Numbered from the stretch's first letter, positions 35,401 through 45,430 are shown. The stretch: DNA of 64,000 bases from Caloranaerobacter sp050286925 (GCF_050286925.1 NZ_JBFWFX010000007.1:1-64000); one strand, 5' to 3'. Program-made: numbers and translations. Notes: generated from the letters alone by a model not told the origin.

Positions 35401-35985
35401 AAGGATGCAGTTATGAAAACGCCGTCATTAATTAAGAAACCTAGATTTTTAGAAAGTAAAAAAGGTTTTACAAAAGCTGAAAAAGGTACAATAATGCATT
35501 TTATGATGCAGCATTTATCATTTAATGCTGACATAAACGAACAATATATTAAACAGCAAATAGATGATATGGTTGAAAGAGAATTACTAACTGAAGAAGA
35601 AGCTAAAGTTATTGATATATCTAAAATTTTAAACTTCTTTAAAAGCAGTATTGGACAGCGTATTATATCAGCAGAAAAACTGTATAAAGAAGTTCCTTTT
35701 GTACTTAGAAAAAAGGCTAAAGAAGTTATCAAAGATATAAGCAGTTGTGATGAAGAACTGCTTATACAAGGGGTGATTGACTGTTATTTTGAAGAAGAAA
35801 ATGAGCTTGTATTAGTAGATTACAAAACGGATTTTGTATATAGCGGTTATTTAGAAAACATAATTAAAAAATATAAAGTTCAGATTGAACTGTATAAAGA
35901 AGCGTTAGAAAAAATAACAGGTAAAAAAGTAAAAGAAAGTTATCTTTATCTATTTGAACTTGATAAGGAGGTAAGAGTAATATGA
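32398..35985 (+). CDS. addA: ATP-dependent helicase/nuclease subunit A
   Basis: 1195 residues from the ATG at 32398, 6-7 bases after AGAGG; a GTG at 32389 is in frame but overlaps the site. UvrD-type helicase: LLVSAAAGSGKTAVLVERI (motif I), VDEYQDSN (II), LVGDVKQSIYRFR (III), SIHKSKGLEFPVV (V) and LYVALTRA (VI). C-terminal nuclease: GVIDCYFEEE....LVDYKTD. The helicase engine of AddAB. Its stop overlaps the sbcD start. Confidence 0.97.
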   Translation: MPNWTSDQLSAIKLRDKNLLVSAAAGSGKTAVLVERIIRIITEDKIDIDKLLIVTFTNAAAGEMRERILDALTKKLEEDGEDEYIRKQISLLNKASITTLHSFCRDVVRRNFHLVDIDPKFRIGDETELSIIRQEVLDEILEKEYEKENEYFIKLVEGYGRDKEDIKLRELILKIYYFIQSKPYPERWLKESIEMFNVEKEELEKGKWIKTIKDILYIELDGAKHMINNAIETCKKINGPVEYLDALYDDMQNIDSLEKSLSKSLQNFFDEINSIKHKKLKSIKGDRKLEVSEEKKEKVKKLRNDYKKIIDSIKNKMITNDIESNARYLKEIYPIMKYLYKIVIDFGEMYRNRKLERSILDFNDLEHYTLKILENEDIQREYQNKFRYIFVDEYQDSNIVQETILNCIKRDNNLFLVGDVKQSIYRFRLADPSLFIEKYNTFSKNIEDVNVRIDLSKNFRSRQEILEGVNYIFKKIMSSKLGEVDYTEDAYLYKGLDFGEIWDSSIEIDIVEKDASELDIDEELEELTDIEVEANIIASKIKELIGKKTYDPKKQEFRDIMYKDIVILLRATKNWASIFTEVLLKEGIPVYSDDNTGYFEALEIKIFINLLKLIDNKRQDLPLLSVMRSSIANFSIDDLIAIRVNKREGTFYRALEEYIVTKDDELKHRLVKFIEKLDKWAEESKFMKLDEFIWKLLRETNFYYFVGSMPGGKQRQANLRILVDRASQFEKTSINGLFNFIRFIDKLTKNSGDMSAAKTIGENENVVRIMSIHKSKGLEFPVVICAGLGKKFNLMDTREDILLHKDLGIGPKFIDSDKRIYIETLPLIAMKEKMKLESLSEEMRVLYVALTRAVDKLILLGSVKNINNRSLKWCDGTNLYNLAKSNCYLDWIMSALSEHRDGILIHQLAGLETDENTLDNHNSKWKINIIDRSSILMKKNDELMKRKEILKKLKCFKLEKSSEYRDVINLRFNWEYKQAEAVEIPSKLSVTDIKNLSFKDIKDAVMKTPSLIKKPRFLESKKGFTKAEKGTIMHFMMQHLSFNADINEQYIKQQIDDMVERELLTEEEAKVIDISKILNFFKSSIGQRIISAEKLYKEVPFVLRKKAKEVIKDISSCDEELLIQGVIDCYFEEENELVLVDYKTDFVYSGYLENIIKKYKVQIELYKEALEKITGKKVKESYLYLFELDKEVRVI

Positions 35986-37208
35986 GGATCCTCCATACAT
36001 CAGATTGGCACTTGGGTAAGTATTTAGAAAATTATAGCCGATTAGATGAACAGGAGAAATTTATTAATGATTTGGTAGAAATAGTAAATGAAAAAGAAGT
36101 CGATTTAATTATTATAGCAGGAGATATTTATGATAATGGGAATCCACCTGCAAGGGCTGAAAAGCTTTTTTATGATGCTTTAAAGAGATTATCTAACAAT
36201 GGGGAGAGGATCGTATTAGTAATTGCAGGAAATCATGATAGCCCCGAAAGACTTATTGCAGCAAATTCTTTGGCAACAGAGCAGGGAATTATTTTGTTAG
36301 GAAAGCCAAATAGTACAGTTGAAACTGGTATAGTAGGAAAACATAAAGTTATAAATTCCTGTGAAGGGTGTTTAGAACTTGAAATAAAAGGGGAAAAAAT
36401 AGTGATCATAACTCTTCCTTATCCTAGTGAACAGAGGTTAAATGAAGTTTTGGGGGATATGTTAGATGAAAATGAAATGCAGAAAAGTTATTCAAATAAG
36501 GTGGGAAAGATATTCGAAAATCTATCCAAATACTTTAGAGATGATACTATAAATATTGCAGTAAGTCATATTTTTGTGGCAGGAGGAGATACTTCAGATT
36601 CAGAGAGACCAATACAGTTAGGTGGAGGTCTTACTGTTGATATAGATAAACTTCCATTTAAAGCACAATATGTAGCTTTAGGGCATCTTCATAAACCACA
36701 AAAAGTTAAATCCGAAAAGATAAGAGCGTATTATTCAGGTTCTCCTATACAATACAGCAGGAGTGAAATAGGATACAGCAAATGTGTATATGTAATTGAT
36801 GTTAAACCTAAACAAGAGCCAAACATAGAAGAAGTATATTTAAAAAATTATAAACCTATAGAAATATGGAAGGTAAATGGGATAGAAGAAGCAATAAAGA
36901 AATGCGAAGAAAATAAAGATAGAGAAGTATGGGCATATTTAGAAATTGTTACTGATAAGGTTATTTCAAAATCAGAAATTAGAGAGATTAAAAAGATAAA
37001 ACCTGATATATTAAGTATTATTCCTGTAATAAAGGATAAAGCTGAAGTGATAGAAGAATTCGAGGATTATAGTGAGAGAAATATAGTAGAGCTATTTACT
37101 GAATTTTATATAAGAGAGAAAAATGTAGAGCCTAGTGAGGATTTAATAAAACTTTTCACAAAAATAATTTATGAAGAAGGTGACGAAGGTGAAACCTATT
37201 CTTCTTAG
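35982..37208 (+). CDS. sbcD: Exonuclease SbcCD subunit D (Mre11-like nuclease)
   Basis: 408 residues. Metallophosphoesterase motifs in order: HTSDWHLGK, IAGDIYDNGNPP, VIAGNHDSPERL, SHIFVAGG and LGHLHKPQ. The catalytic half of SbcCD, which opens DNA hairpins and protein-blocked ends. Start ATG overlaps the addA stop; AAGGAGG stands upstream inside addA. Overlaps sbcC. Confidence 0.96.
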   Translation: MRILHTSDWHLGKYLENYSRLDEQEKFINDLVEIVNEKEVDLIIIAGDIYDNGNPPARAEKLFYDALKRLSNNGERIVLVIAGNHDSPERLIAANSLATEQGIILLGKPNSTVETGIVGKHKVINSCEGCLELEIKGEKIVIITLPYPSEQRLNEVLGDMLDENEMQKSYSNKVGKIFENLSKYFRDDTINIAVSHIFVAGGDTSDSERPIQLGGGLTVDIDKLPFKAQYVALGHLHKPQKVKSEKIRAYYSGSPIQYSRSEIGYSKCVYVIDVKPKQEPNIEEVYLKNYKPIEIWKVNGIEEAIKKCEENKDREVWAYLEIVTDKVISKSEIREIKKIKPDILSIIPVIKDKAEVIEEFEDYSERNIVELFTEFYIREKNVEPSEDLIKLFTKIIYEEGDEGETYSS

Positions 37209-40200
37209 AATTTCAGGATTAAACAGCTTTATAGAAGAGCAAACTATAGATTTTTCAAAACTAACAGAAAAAGGATTGTTTGGGATATTCGGTCCGACTG
37301 GCAGTGGGAAATCTACCATTTTAGATGCTATAACTATAGCACTTTATGGGCAGATATCAAGAGGGACAAAGGAATTTATAAATACAGATTGTGAGAAATT
37401 AAATATAAGTTTCATATTTGAAGTTGGCTTAGGACAGTCGAGAAAACGAGTAAAAGTAGAAAGACAGCTTAAAAAGAGTGATAGCGGAACTAGGACTACA
37501 TTAGCAAGATTATGTTACTTAGATGAGAATGGAAACGAGACCAATATAATAGATAAAGTTTCCGATATTAATGAAGAGATAATCAAGCTGATTGGATTAA
37601 ATCACAGCGATTTCATAAGATCGGTTGTATTGCCGCAAGGACGGTTCAGTGAATTTTTAAAATTAACTGGCAGTGAAAGACGTAATATGTTAGAAAGAAT
37701 ATTGGGCTTGGAAAAATATGGTACAGAATTGACTAATAGAGTTAAAAAAGCAAAAAGAGAGGAAGAATCAAAATTAAACGTTATACAAGGTCAGTTAAAT
37801 AAATACGAAGATGTTAGTGAAGAAAATCTAAAACTATTAAAAGAGGAATTAAAGGTTATAGAGAAAGAAGAAATAAAATTAAAAATAGAAAATGAAAAGT
37901 TAGATAAAGAGTATGAAAAATTAAGTAAAATATGGGACTTACAAGTAGACTTAAAAAAATACAAAGAAATAAAAGAAAAATTAGAGTTTAAGAAAAAAGA
38001 GATTGAATTAAAAAGAGAAAAATATTTAAAAGGCAAAAAGGCACAAGGTTTAAAACCTTATATAAATAATTTGGATAAAACACTAGAAGAGATTAAGAAA
38101 AATGAGCAGGAATTAGAAAAATTAGAGTTAAGCTTACAAAATGTTTTAAAAGAAAAAGAAATCTTAGAAAGAAAATATTCAGAAATAAGTTTAATGAAAG
38201 ATAATAAATTGCCAAGTCTTATAGAAAAGGAAACGGAGCTAAAAAATGCCGTTGAGTTACATAAAAGAAATGAAGAACTAATTTTAGAAAGAAATAAACT
38301 TAGAGAAGAATATTCAAAACTAAAAAAAGTATTTGATTCCTGTGAAAAAGCATTAAAAGATTTAAAATTAAAAGAAGAACAGAAAAATAAAGAACTTATA
38401 AAAATAGAAGAGAAAATGTCAACTATAAAAGTAAGTAGTGAACTTAGAGATAAAGTGATAAAAGGTTTGGAACTTGAAAAGAAGTATTTAGATTTAAGTA
38501 AAAAAATAAATGAACTAGAAGAAAAAGGTAAAAAAATCAAAGATATTACGGCTTTAAATCAAGATAAATTGAAAGAAATAGAAAAATTACTAAATGAAAA
38601 AAAAGAAATACATAAAGTTTATGAAAATAAAGTAAAAGAGCTAGAAGCTAATAGGCCAAAAGACCCTAAATCTTTATTAGAAGATGGAAAGAAGATAGAA
38701 AATCTTCAAAACAAATACAATGAGACAAAAGAAAATAAGCAGAAGAAAGAAAAAGTTTTAAAAGAATTAAATGAACTCAAAGAGCAAAGACAAAAAATCG
38801 AAAAAAGTCTTAAAGCTTTTAAGGAAGAACTAGATTTGATAAATCGAAAGATTGATATTCTAAAAAAAGAAATTGATAAATTAGAGTTAATTAATCATAT
38901 GAATAATATAGTTATTAATTTAAAAGAAGGAGATCCTTGTCCAGTATGTGGTTCTTTGCATCATCCTAAAAAAGCAGATGTAGTTGATATATCTAAAATT
39001 GAGAATATACAAAAAGACAAATTGGAACTTGAAAAAAGAGAAGAAGAGTTAAACCTTAAAATAGAAAGCCTAAGTTCAGAAGTTTATAAGGTTATAGCAA
39101 AAGAAGAAAATTTAACTGAAGAAGTACAAAAATTAGATGAATTAATTAAAGATATAGAGTTAGAAACTATTAAGCAAGAAATAGAAGATCATAAGAGAGA
39201 ATTAGAAAAAAATGAAGCATATTTAAACAAGTGGAACGAAGAATATGAAGAATATAGGAAAAAGATAGATGAGTTGAAAGAGAGTTTGGGTAGATTTGAG
39301 AGAGAAAAAGCAGTTTTATTGGAAATTATCAGGAAAGATAATGAGACGATTAAAGAAATTTTTAGAGAATTAGAAGCTAGTAGAGAAGAATATGACAGAG
39401 TGGAAAAGAAATATAAAGAAGTCAAAGATGCACTAGAAATTGAAAGTTTTATTAGTACATTTGAAGAGATTAAGAAAAAAGATTTAGAGTATGAAAAATT
39501 AGAAAATAAAGTTAAGGAAATAAGAGAATCAATAAAAGAAATAACAGATGAAATGAAAAAGTTAAACGATGAACGTAGTAAGATTAATAATGAAATGAAT
39601 TTAATAATGGAGAATGGTAAAAATTTAACTTCAATAATAGAAGAAAACAAGATTAAGATTCAAACTGTTTCGCTAGGTAAAAATCCTTTACTATATCTAG
39701 AAGAAGTTAGAAAATTAAAAGAAGATATTATTAAAAAAGAAGAAGAAATTAGAAACAATTTAAAAAATAGAGAAAAAACACTAAAAGATTTACAGCTTAG
39801 TAAGGAAGGACTGTTAAAAACAATTAAGACGCTAAAAGATGCAGAAAATAATATCAAAAATGAACTAGCGGTTGTTATGAACAATTTAGGATTTGAAAAC
39901 ATTGATGAAATAAGGTCAAGCTATATAGATAGAGATATATTAGAACAATTAGAAAAAGAGATAAATGATTATGATGATGAAGTAAAAAAGGTTAATGATA
40001 ATATAAAAAGAGTTGAAACTCAATTAAATGGTGAGACTCTAAGTGAAGACAACTGGAATGCCTTTATTGAAAATAGAAAAAGAAAAAAAGAAGCTCATAG
40101 TGAAATAAAAGAGCAGTTAGGTATGAAAAAAGAAAAAATAAGAAAAATGGAAAAAGATATTATTGAAGTCAAGAAATTAGAAAAAGAACTTAAAGATACT

Positions 40201-40719
40201 CTGAAAAAAGTTGATATGTTGAATGAAATTTCAGATCTCATAAAAGGAAATAGATTTGTTGAATATGTTGCAATAAGTCATTTGAAGTATATTGCTAGAG
40301 AAGCTTCAAAGAGATTGATGGATATAACTAATAATAGGTATAGTTTAGAACTTGACAGCAAAGGTAATTTTGTTATATGCGATAACTATAATGGTGGTGT
40401 AAAAAGAGATGTAAATACACTTTCAGGAGGGGAAACCTTTATTACTTCATTATCTTTGGCTTTAGCTTTATCAACGCAAATACAGCTAAAAGGAAATACA
40501 TCTATAGAATTTTTCTTTTTAGACGAGGGATTTGGTACTCTTGATAGTAGTATTTTAGATGTAGTTATGACTTCGCTAGAGAAACTTCAAAAAGAAAAGT
40601 TATCAGTAGGAATAATAAGTCATGTTGATGAACTAAAAGATAGAGTACCTGTCAAATTAATTGTTGAGCCAGCGATATCAGGTGTTTCTGGGACTAAAGT
40701 AAGGATAGAGTATAGTTAA
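37189..40719 (+). CDS. sbcC: Exonuclease SbcCD subunit C (Rad50-like ATPase)
   Basis: 1176 residues from a GTG at 37189 (MKPILLRISGLNSF), chosen because AGAAGG lies 8 bases upstream; an ATG at 37171 is also in frame. Walker A GPTGSGKSTILDAI and Q-loop VVLPQGRFSEFL are at the N-terminus. Long coiled coils (about 190-1000) flank the zinc hook PCPVCGSLHHP (about residue 587). The C-terminus has TLSGGETF and Walker B FFLDEGFGTLD. It overlaps sbcD by 20 bases; last gene of addB-addA-sbcD-sbcC. Confidence 0.96.
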   Translation: MKPILLRISGLNSFIEEQTIDFSKLTEKGLFGIFGPTGSGKSTILDAITIALYGQISRGTKEFINTDCEKLNISFIFEVGLGQSRKRVKVERQLKKSDSGTRTTLARLCYLDENGNETNIIDKVSDINEEIIKLIGLNHSDFIRSVVLPQGRFSEFLKLTGSERRNMLERILGLEKYGTELTNRVKKAKREEESKLNVIQGQLNKYEDVSEENLKLLKEELKVIEKEEIKLKIENEKLDKEYEKLSKIWDLQVDLKKYKEIKEKLEFKKKEIELKREKYLKGKKAQGLKPYINNLDKTLEEIKKNEQELEKLELSLQNVLKEKEILERKYSEISLMKDNKLPSLIEKETELKNAVELHKRNEELILERNKLREEYSKLKKVFDSCEKALKDLKLKEEQKNKELIKIEEKMSTIKVSSELRDKVIKGLELEKKYLDLSKKINELEEKGKKIKDITALNQDKLKEIEKLLNEKKEIHKVYENKVKELEANRPKDPKSLLEDGKKIENLQNKYNETKENKQKKEKVLKELNELKEQRQKIEKSLKAFKEELDLINRKIDILKKEIDKLELINHMNNIVINLKEGDPCPVCGSLHHPKKADVVDISKIENIQKDKLELEKREEELNLKIESLSSEVYKVIAKEENLTEEVQKLDELIKDIELETIKQEIEDHKRELEKNEAYLNKWNEEYEEYRKKIDELKESLGRFEREKAVLLEIIRKDNETIKEIFRELEASREEYDRVEKKYKEVKDALEIESFISTFEEIKKKDLEYEKLENKVKEIRESIKEITDEMKKLNDERSKINNEMNLIMENGKNLTSIIEENKIKIQTVSLGKNPLLYLEEVRKLKEDIIKKEEEIRNNLKNREKTLKDLQLSKEGLLKTIKTLKDAENNIKNELAVVMNNLGFENIDEIRSSYIDRDILEQLEKEINDYDDEVKKVNDNIKRVETQLNGETLSEDNWNAFIENRKRKKEAHSEIKEQLGMKKEKIRKMEKDIIEVKKLEKELKDTLKKVDMLNEISDLIKGNRFVEYVAISHLKYIAREASKRLMDITNNRYSLELDSKGNFVICDNYNGGVKRDVNTLSGGETFITSLSLALALSTQIQLKGNTSIEFFFLDEGFGTLDSSILDVVMTSLEKLQKEKLSVGIISHVDELKDRVPVKLIVEPAISGVSGTKVRIEYS

Positions 40720-40809
40720 AATTGTTTAAAATATTTAATAAAGGATATGGAATGTTTTTGTAGAAGTATGAAGTATATTGTTAAATATTTGATTGAGGAT
40801 GGTGAAATT

Positions 40810-42054
40810 ATGAAGCAAAAGTTTTTTGTAGACAATAGAAAAAAACTTATGAATAAGGTTGAAAATGGTTCTATTATTATTTTATTTTCAGGTAATGCAC
40901 CTTATCGTAGTGCAGATCAAAAGTATCCTTATACACCTAATAGGAATTTTTATTACTTAACAGGATTAGAGAGGGAAAATTTTATTCTTTGCATGTTTAA
41001 AAAGAATGATAAAGTTGAAGAAACACTATTTATAGAAAAATCTGATCCTAAGCTAGAAAAATGGGTTGGTAAAAAGATGACTAAAAATGAAGCTGAGGAG
41101 ATATCAGGCATTAAGAATATTCAGTTTAAAGAAGATTTTCAAGAATTCTTAGCAATGAATATAGCAGTGAATAATATCGATACAATTTACTTGGATTTAG
41201 AGCGTAGAGAATGGAATTTAAATACAAACCCAGCTATTATTTTCGCAAATGAGGTAAGAGAAAGATATCCATATATTAATATAAAAAACATTTATAAAGA
41301 TATTTGCAATTTAAGAACTATAAAACAGAAAGATGAAATAGAAAAGATAAAGAAAGCAATTAGTATCACTAAGGAAGGTCTTGAAAATGTACTGAAAAAC
41401 TTAAAGCCTGGTATGATGGAATATCAAGCTGAAGCATATTTCGACTTTAAAGTAAAATCCTTAGGTGTTAAGAACTTAGCTTTTAAAACAATAGCTGCTT
41501 CTGGGGTTAATGGTACAATACTTCATTATGAACAAAATAATTGTAAAATAGCTGATAATTCTCTAATATTATTTGACTTAGGTGTTGAATATGAAAATTA
41601 TTGCTCTGATATAAGCAGAACTTATCCTGTTAATGGTAAATTTACTGAAAGACAAAAGCAAATTTATAATATTGTATTAAATGCACAGCTTGAAACTATT
41701 AAAGCTATAAAACCTGGCATGCCTATAAAGAAATTGAATGAAATTGCAAAAGATGTATTAATTAGAGAATGTAAAAAAATAGGTTTAATAAAAGAAGATA
41801 ATGAAATAACCAAGTATTACTATCATGGAGTAAGCCATTATTTAGGGCTTGATACACATGATGTAGGTAGTTATGAAAGAGAATTAGAACCAGGAATGGT
41901 TTTAACAGTAGAACCAGGTCTATATATTGAAGAAGAGGGAATAGGTATAAGGATAGAAGATGATGTTTTAGTAACAGAGGATGGTTGTGAGGTTTTATCA
42001 AAAGATATTATTAAAACAGTAGAGGAAATAGAAGAATTTATGAAGAATAAATAA
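40810..42054 (+). CDS. pepP: Xaa-Pro aminopeptidase (aminopeptidase P)
   Basis: 414 residues from the ATG at 40810 (GAGGATGGTG upstream); the frame is open to 40747 but without a good start. The AMP_N domain shows FSGNAPYRSADQ and NRNFYYLTG. The pita-bread peptidase domain has metal ligands in LFDLGVEYENYCSDISRTYP (two Asp), HGVSHYLGLDTHD (His), TVEPGLYIE (Glu) and IRIEDDVLV (Glu). Removes N-terminal residues before proline; usually uses manganese. Cytoplasmic. Confidence 0.93.
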   Translation: MKQKFFVDNRKKLMNKVENGSIIILFSGNAPYRSADQKYPYTPNRNFYYLTGLERENFILCMFKKNDKVEETLFIEKSDPKLEKWVGKKMTKNEAEEISGIKNIQFKEDFQEFLAMNIAVNNIDTIYLDLERREWNLNTNPAIIFANEVRERYPYINIKNIYKDICNLRTIKQKDEIEKIKKAISITKEGLENVLKNLKPGMMEYQAEAYFDFKVKSLGVKNLAFKTIAASGVNGTILHYEQNNCKIADNSLILFDLGVEYENYCSDISRTYPVNGKFTERQKQIYNIVLNAQLETIKAIKPGMPIKKLNEIAKDVLIRECKKIGLIKEDNEITKYYYHGVSHYLGLDTHDVGSYERELEPGMVLTVEPGLYIEEEGIGIRIEDDVLVTEDGCEVLSKDIIKTVEEIEEFMKNK

Positions 42055-42082
42055 AGAGGGCGTTAGCTCTCTTAAATTTTTT
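42054..42082 (+). terminator. Terminator after pepP
   Basis: AAGAGGGC/GCTCTCTT, 8 bp with one G-U pair, 4-base loop, then a T run. It ends 12 bases before the next gene's start, so that gene's own promoter would have to lie within or before it. Confidence 0.7.
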
Positions 42083-42093
42083 AGGAGGTTTTT

Positions 42094-43242
42094 ATGAGAA
42101 AAGGAAATGTTATTTTCTTAATATTTTTTGTTTTTATGTTAATTATTATTGTATCTTGCAATAATATTAACAAGGATAGAGTCGAAGAGAATAAAGCTGC
42201 TGAGAATAAAATAGAAGATAGGAAAATAGAACAGACTAGTGAAGAACTAATAAGAAAAGAGAAAGGTTTTATATTTCCAAATAGTCATATTGAAAAGTTA
42301 ACAGAAGAACAACTACTAGGGGTATCAAATAAACTCCTTGAATATGCTAGAAATGAGATTTTTGCACGAAAAGGACATATATTTAAAAAAGAAAAGTATA
42401 GAAATTATTTTGCTAAAAAAAGTTGGTATAAACCAATAACTACCGTAGAGTTTAGTAGTTTAAATAGTATAGAGAAATATAATGTAAATTTTATTAAATT
42501 CTTTGAAGACAGATATAGAAAAATCCATGAAAAATATGAAAATTATAAAACTAATTATGATGTTTATCCATGCAATAAAGAAATAAATGTAGATATTAAT
42601 GGAGATGGCAAAACAGAGAGAATTTTATTCAAGCTGGAAAATATGAATAGTTATAAACTTTATATCAATGATTTAGTGATAGAAGGGGAACTAGTCTATT
42701 CTAGCAAATACTTTGCTATAGTTGATATTGATAAGAATGATAACTTCAAGGAGATTATAATAAGTGATTATGGACCTAGTGATGATTATGTATCGTATTT
42801 TTATTGTTATGATGGACAAAACATTATTAAAATGGGACAAACAGAAGGGCTATTCGAATATGGCATAAAAATAGATGGGGCGGGTAAATTTTCAGCAAGA
42901 ACTAGGGGCAAGATATTACAGACTTGGTTTTTTGATAAATATTACACTCTATCAAAAGAGCATAAATTAATAGAAGTACCTCAAGACATCTATATTACTG
43001 ATTATGATGTGTTTGTGAAAAAACCAATAAAGTTATTAAGAAGTAGGAACAATAGTGATGATTATTTTGTTTTACATGAAGGACACAAAGCTACTATAGT
43101 TGGGACCGACGATAAAGAATGGTGTTTAGTTGAAACTTCTACAGGTGAAAGAGGATGGTTTGCAGTAGATAAATTTTCGATTATACGAAGTGAAGGGTTA
43201 GATGTTTATAAAATATTTGCAGGCTTATGTTATGCTGATTAA
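42094..43242 (+). CDS. Lipoprotein with YARHG and SH3-like domains
   Basis: 382 residues. A lipoprotein signal ends IIVSC (lipidated Cys22). A YARHG domain lies at about 70-145: LLEYARNEIFARKGHIF, SWYKP, LNSIEKYNVNFI. The middle has an FG-GAP-like stretch (DINGDGKTERILFK, VDIDKNDNFKEIIISDYG), and the C-terminus an SH3-like segment (VLHEGHKATIVG...GERGWFAVDKF). Cell-surface exposed. Binding of wall or peptide ligands is likely from the domains but not shown. Start ATG with TTAGGAGG upstream. Confidence 0.85.
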   Translation: MRKGNVIFLIFFVFMLIIIVSCNNINKDRVEENKAAENKIEDRKIEQTSEELIRKEKGFIFPNSHIEKLTEEQLLGVSNKLLEYARNEIFARKGHIFKKEKYRNYFAKKSWYKPITTVEFSSLNSIEKYNVNFIKFFEDRYRKIHEKYENYKTNYDVYPCNKEINVDINGDGKTERILFKLENMNSYKLYINDLVIEGELVYSSKYFAIVDIDKNDNFKEIIISDYGPSDDYVSYFYCYDGQNIIKMGQTEGLFEYGIKIDGAGKFSARTRGKILQTWFFDKYYTLSKEHKLIEVPQDIYITDYDVFVKKPIKLLRSRNNSDDYFVLHEGHKATIVGTDDKEWCLVETSTGERGWFAVDKFSIIRSEGLDVYKIFAGLCYAD

Positions 43243-43426
43243 ACAATAAGAAATAATAAAAGGCAGACAACATAGAACAAATAAAATTAATTAAGGAAAA
43301 AATTGAAATAAATTGGTTTTTTTTTATATAATTAATAATGATATTTGAAAGATAAAAATAATAGCAAAAGTTATTGTAAATATAAAAATAAAAATATGAA
43401 ATGAGTGTTAACTTGGGGGGGAGTCT

Positions 43427-45403
43427 ATGAATAAAAGAATTTTTTTGTTTATATTAATTATTTCAATCATATTAACAATGGGCTGTACAAACAAAGATAT
43501 ATTGACTAATAGCGACCAAAAAACAGACATAGAAAAAACGATTGAATATCTTGCTTCAGAAAAATTTAAAGGCAGATTAACTGGTACAGAAAATAATAAA
43601 GAAGTAGAAAGATTTTTAGCTGAAAGCTTTGAAAAAATTGGTTTAGAAGAATATAAAGACAATAGTTTTTTTGTGTCATATAAGCATAATTTTTATAATC
43701 CAAAAAATCAAAAATTCGTTATGGTTTTAGAGTTTGATAATAATACTAAAGAAGAGCTAATATATGGCAAAGATTTTTTACCTCAAAATATGATTGCGAA
43801 TTTAACTATAGAGGGTAATTCTACATTCGATATAAACGATAAAAATATTCAAAATTCAGTTGTAGTATTAGATAATCTAGCTGATTTGCAAAAAATATTC
43901 AACAAAGCCAAAGCAGTTTTAATAAAGAAAAAAATTTTTGACAAATATATAGTTGTCAGAGATAGCGGCTTTCCAATAATTCAAATAAGTGAAAGAGTAT
44001 ATGATTTGATAAAGGATAGAAATTGCAAAGTGAAAGTAAAATACAATTTAAAGAAAGAAAAAATCGAAGCGAATAATATTGTCGGGATTATAAAAGGGGG
44101 AAATAATGAAAACGCATTAGTTATTTCGGCTCACTTTGATCATGTTGGGGCTGCTGCTGATAAAGTGTTTTACGGGGCTGTTGATAATAGTTCTGGAGTG
44201 GCAGTTTTGTTAAATTTAGCAGAAAAATTAATTGAATATTCGAAAAAGAATAAATTAGATTATGATATAATTATATGTGCTTTTAATGGTGAAGAATTTA
44301 ATCTACAAGGCAGTAGGGCTTTTGTAAATGAAATATTGCATAGATATGATAAAATCTATAATATAAATATCGATAGTATTGGGTATAAAAATGGAGACAA
44401 GCTACTTATAACAGGGGATGGTATAGTAAGTGGCTATCTTATAGATGATATTGATAGATTTTTTACTCAAAATGGTTATCAATGTCAAATCGAAACAGAA
44501 GGTGCATATATTAGTGACCATATTTCTTTTTCAGAAAAAAATATACCATCTATTAATTTAAGTGATTCAAATGTTAATGTTATACATACAGAAAATGATA
44601 CAACTGATAAAATAGACTTTGAGTATTTAAATAAAATAAGCGACACACTTTTTGATTATATAATTTTGAATATTGAGAAGTTATTTAACATTTATAATGA
44701 AGAAAAGTCTATTACAGAACATATTCAAAATGATAAAGAAAGAGAAGAGATGGAAAAAATAGATAAGGAAAAAGAAAAACTAAAATTTGGGCAGTATAAG
44801 TTTGTCAATATAGATGATGAGATATATTTAATATATAAACAGGAGGAAACATTTAGTGATATTGAGGAAATAAACAAAGTTTTTCCAAATTTTAAAATAC
44901 AAAAAAACATTGATAATTATGAGTTTAAATCAGCGACTGTGATAATTGATACTTTATTTCCCAAAATATCAGAGCATGTGATAGGTCAGATATATGAAGA
45001 TAAAGAGATATCTAGTGACAGGATAAAGTATTTTTCACTTAATTATTTAAATAAAGCGGATGAAGATAATTTTATTGAAATAAATGTTAAAATTCAAAAT
45101 GAAAAGTATGGATACATTAATAGTTTTTTTGGTGAACATAAAATAGAGAGAAAGCAGATTGTTGTGAATGGGCAAACCTTTGATATATTGTATGATGGAG
45201 ATTCAAAACATATTGTTTTTGTTGAAACTCAATATAGCAAAAATAATAAAGATTATATTATAGGTATAGGAAAGTATTCAAAAACGGTTGTTAAAATAAA
45301 AGGTGAAACTAAAATTGCCAGAAAATTCGATTGGTCTGATGATTCTTTAGAAGATATAATAGATTTTCTTAAGAAAATAAATATAGATAATTTAGCGATA
45401 TAA
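43427..45403 (+). CDS. M28-family zinc peptidase, lipoprotein
   Basis: 658 residues. A lipoprotein signal ends LTMGC (lipidated Cys20). The M28 domain (about 25-420) carries the zinc ligands and catalytic acids in SAHFDHVG, YGAVDNSSGVAVLL, FNGEEFNLQGS, NIDSIG and VIHTENDT. The last 220 residues form a second domain I do not recognise. It probably trims peptides at the cell surface, next to the other exported protein genes here. Start ATG with GGGGGGGAG upstream. Confidence 0.88.
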   Translation: MNKRIFLFILIISIILTMGCTNKDILTNSDQKTDIEKTIEYLASEKFKGRLTGTENNKEVERFLAESFEKIGLEEYKDNSFFVSYKHNFYNPKNQKFVMVLEFDNNTKEELIYGKDFLPQNMIANLTIEGNSTFDINDKNIQNSVVVLDNLADLQKIFNKAKAVLIKKKIFDKYIVVRDSGFPIIQISERVYDLIKDRNCKVKVKYNLKKEKIEANNIVGIIKGGNNENALVISAHFDHVGAAADKVFYGAVDNSSGVAVLLNLAEKLIEYSKKNKLDYDIIICAFNGEEFNLQGSRAFVNEILHRYDKIYNINIDSIGYKNGDKLLITGDGIVSGYLIDDIDRFFTQNGYQCQIETEGAYISDHISFSEKNIPSINLSDSNVNVIHTENDTTDKIDFEYLNKISDTLFDYIILNIEKLFNIYNEEKSITEHIQNDKEREEMEKIDKEKEKLKFGQYKFVNIDDEIYLIYKQEETFSDIEEINKVFPNFKIQKNIDNYEFKSATVIIDTLFPKISEHVIGQIYEDKEISSDRIKYFSLNYLNKADEDNFIEINVKIQNEKYGYINSFFGEHKIERKQIVVNGQTFDILYDGDSKHIVFVETQYSKNNKDYIIGIGKYSKTVVKIKGETKIARKFDWSDDSLEDIIDFLKKINIDNLAI

Positions 45404-45430
45404 GATTTTGTTAGTTAATTATTTCGGTTG

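Noticed and set aside
35115..35732. 205-residue frame antisense to addA
   Set aside because: The composition (Ser/Leu/Phe/Ile) is the mirror of Lys/Glu-rich coding sequence; no ribosome binding site. The same holds for the antisense frames over sbcC.
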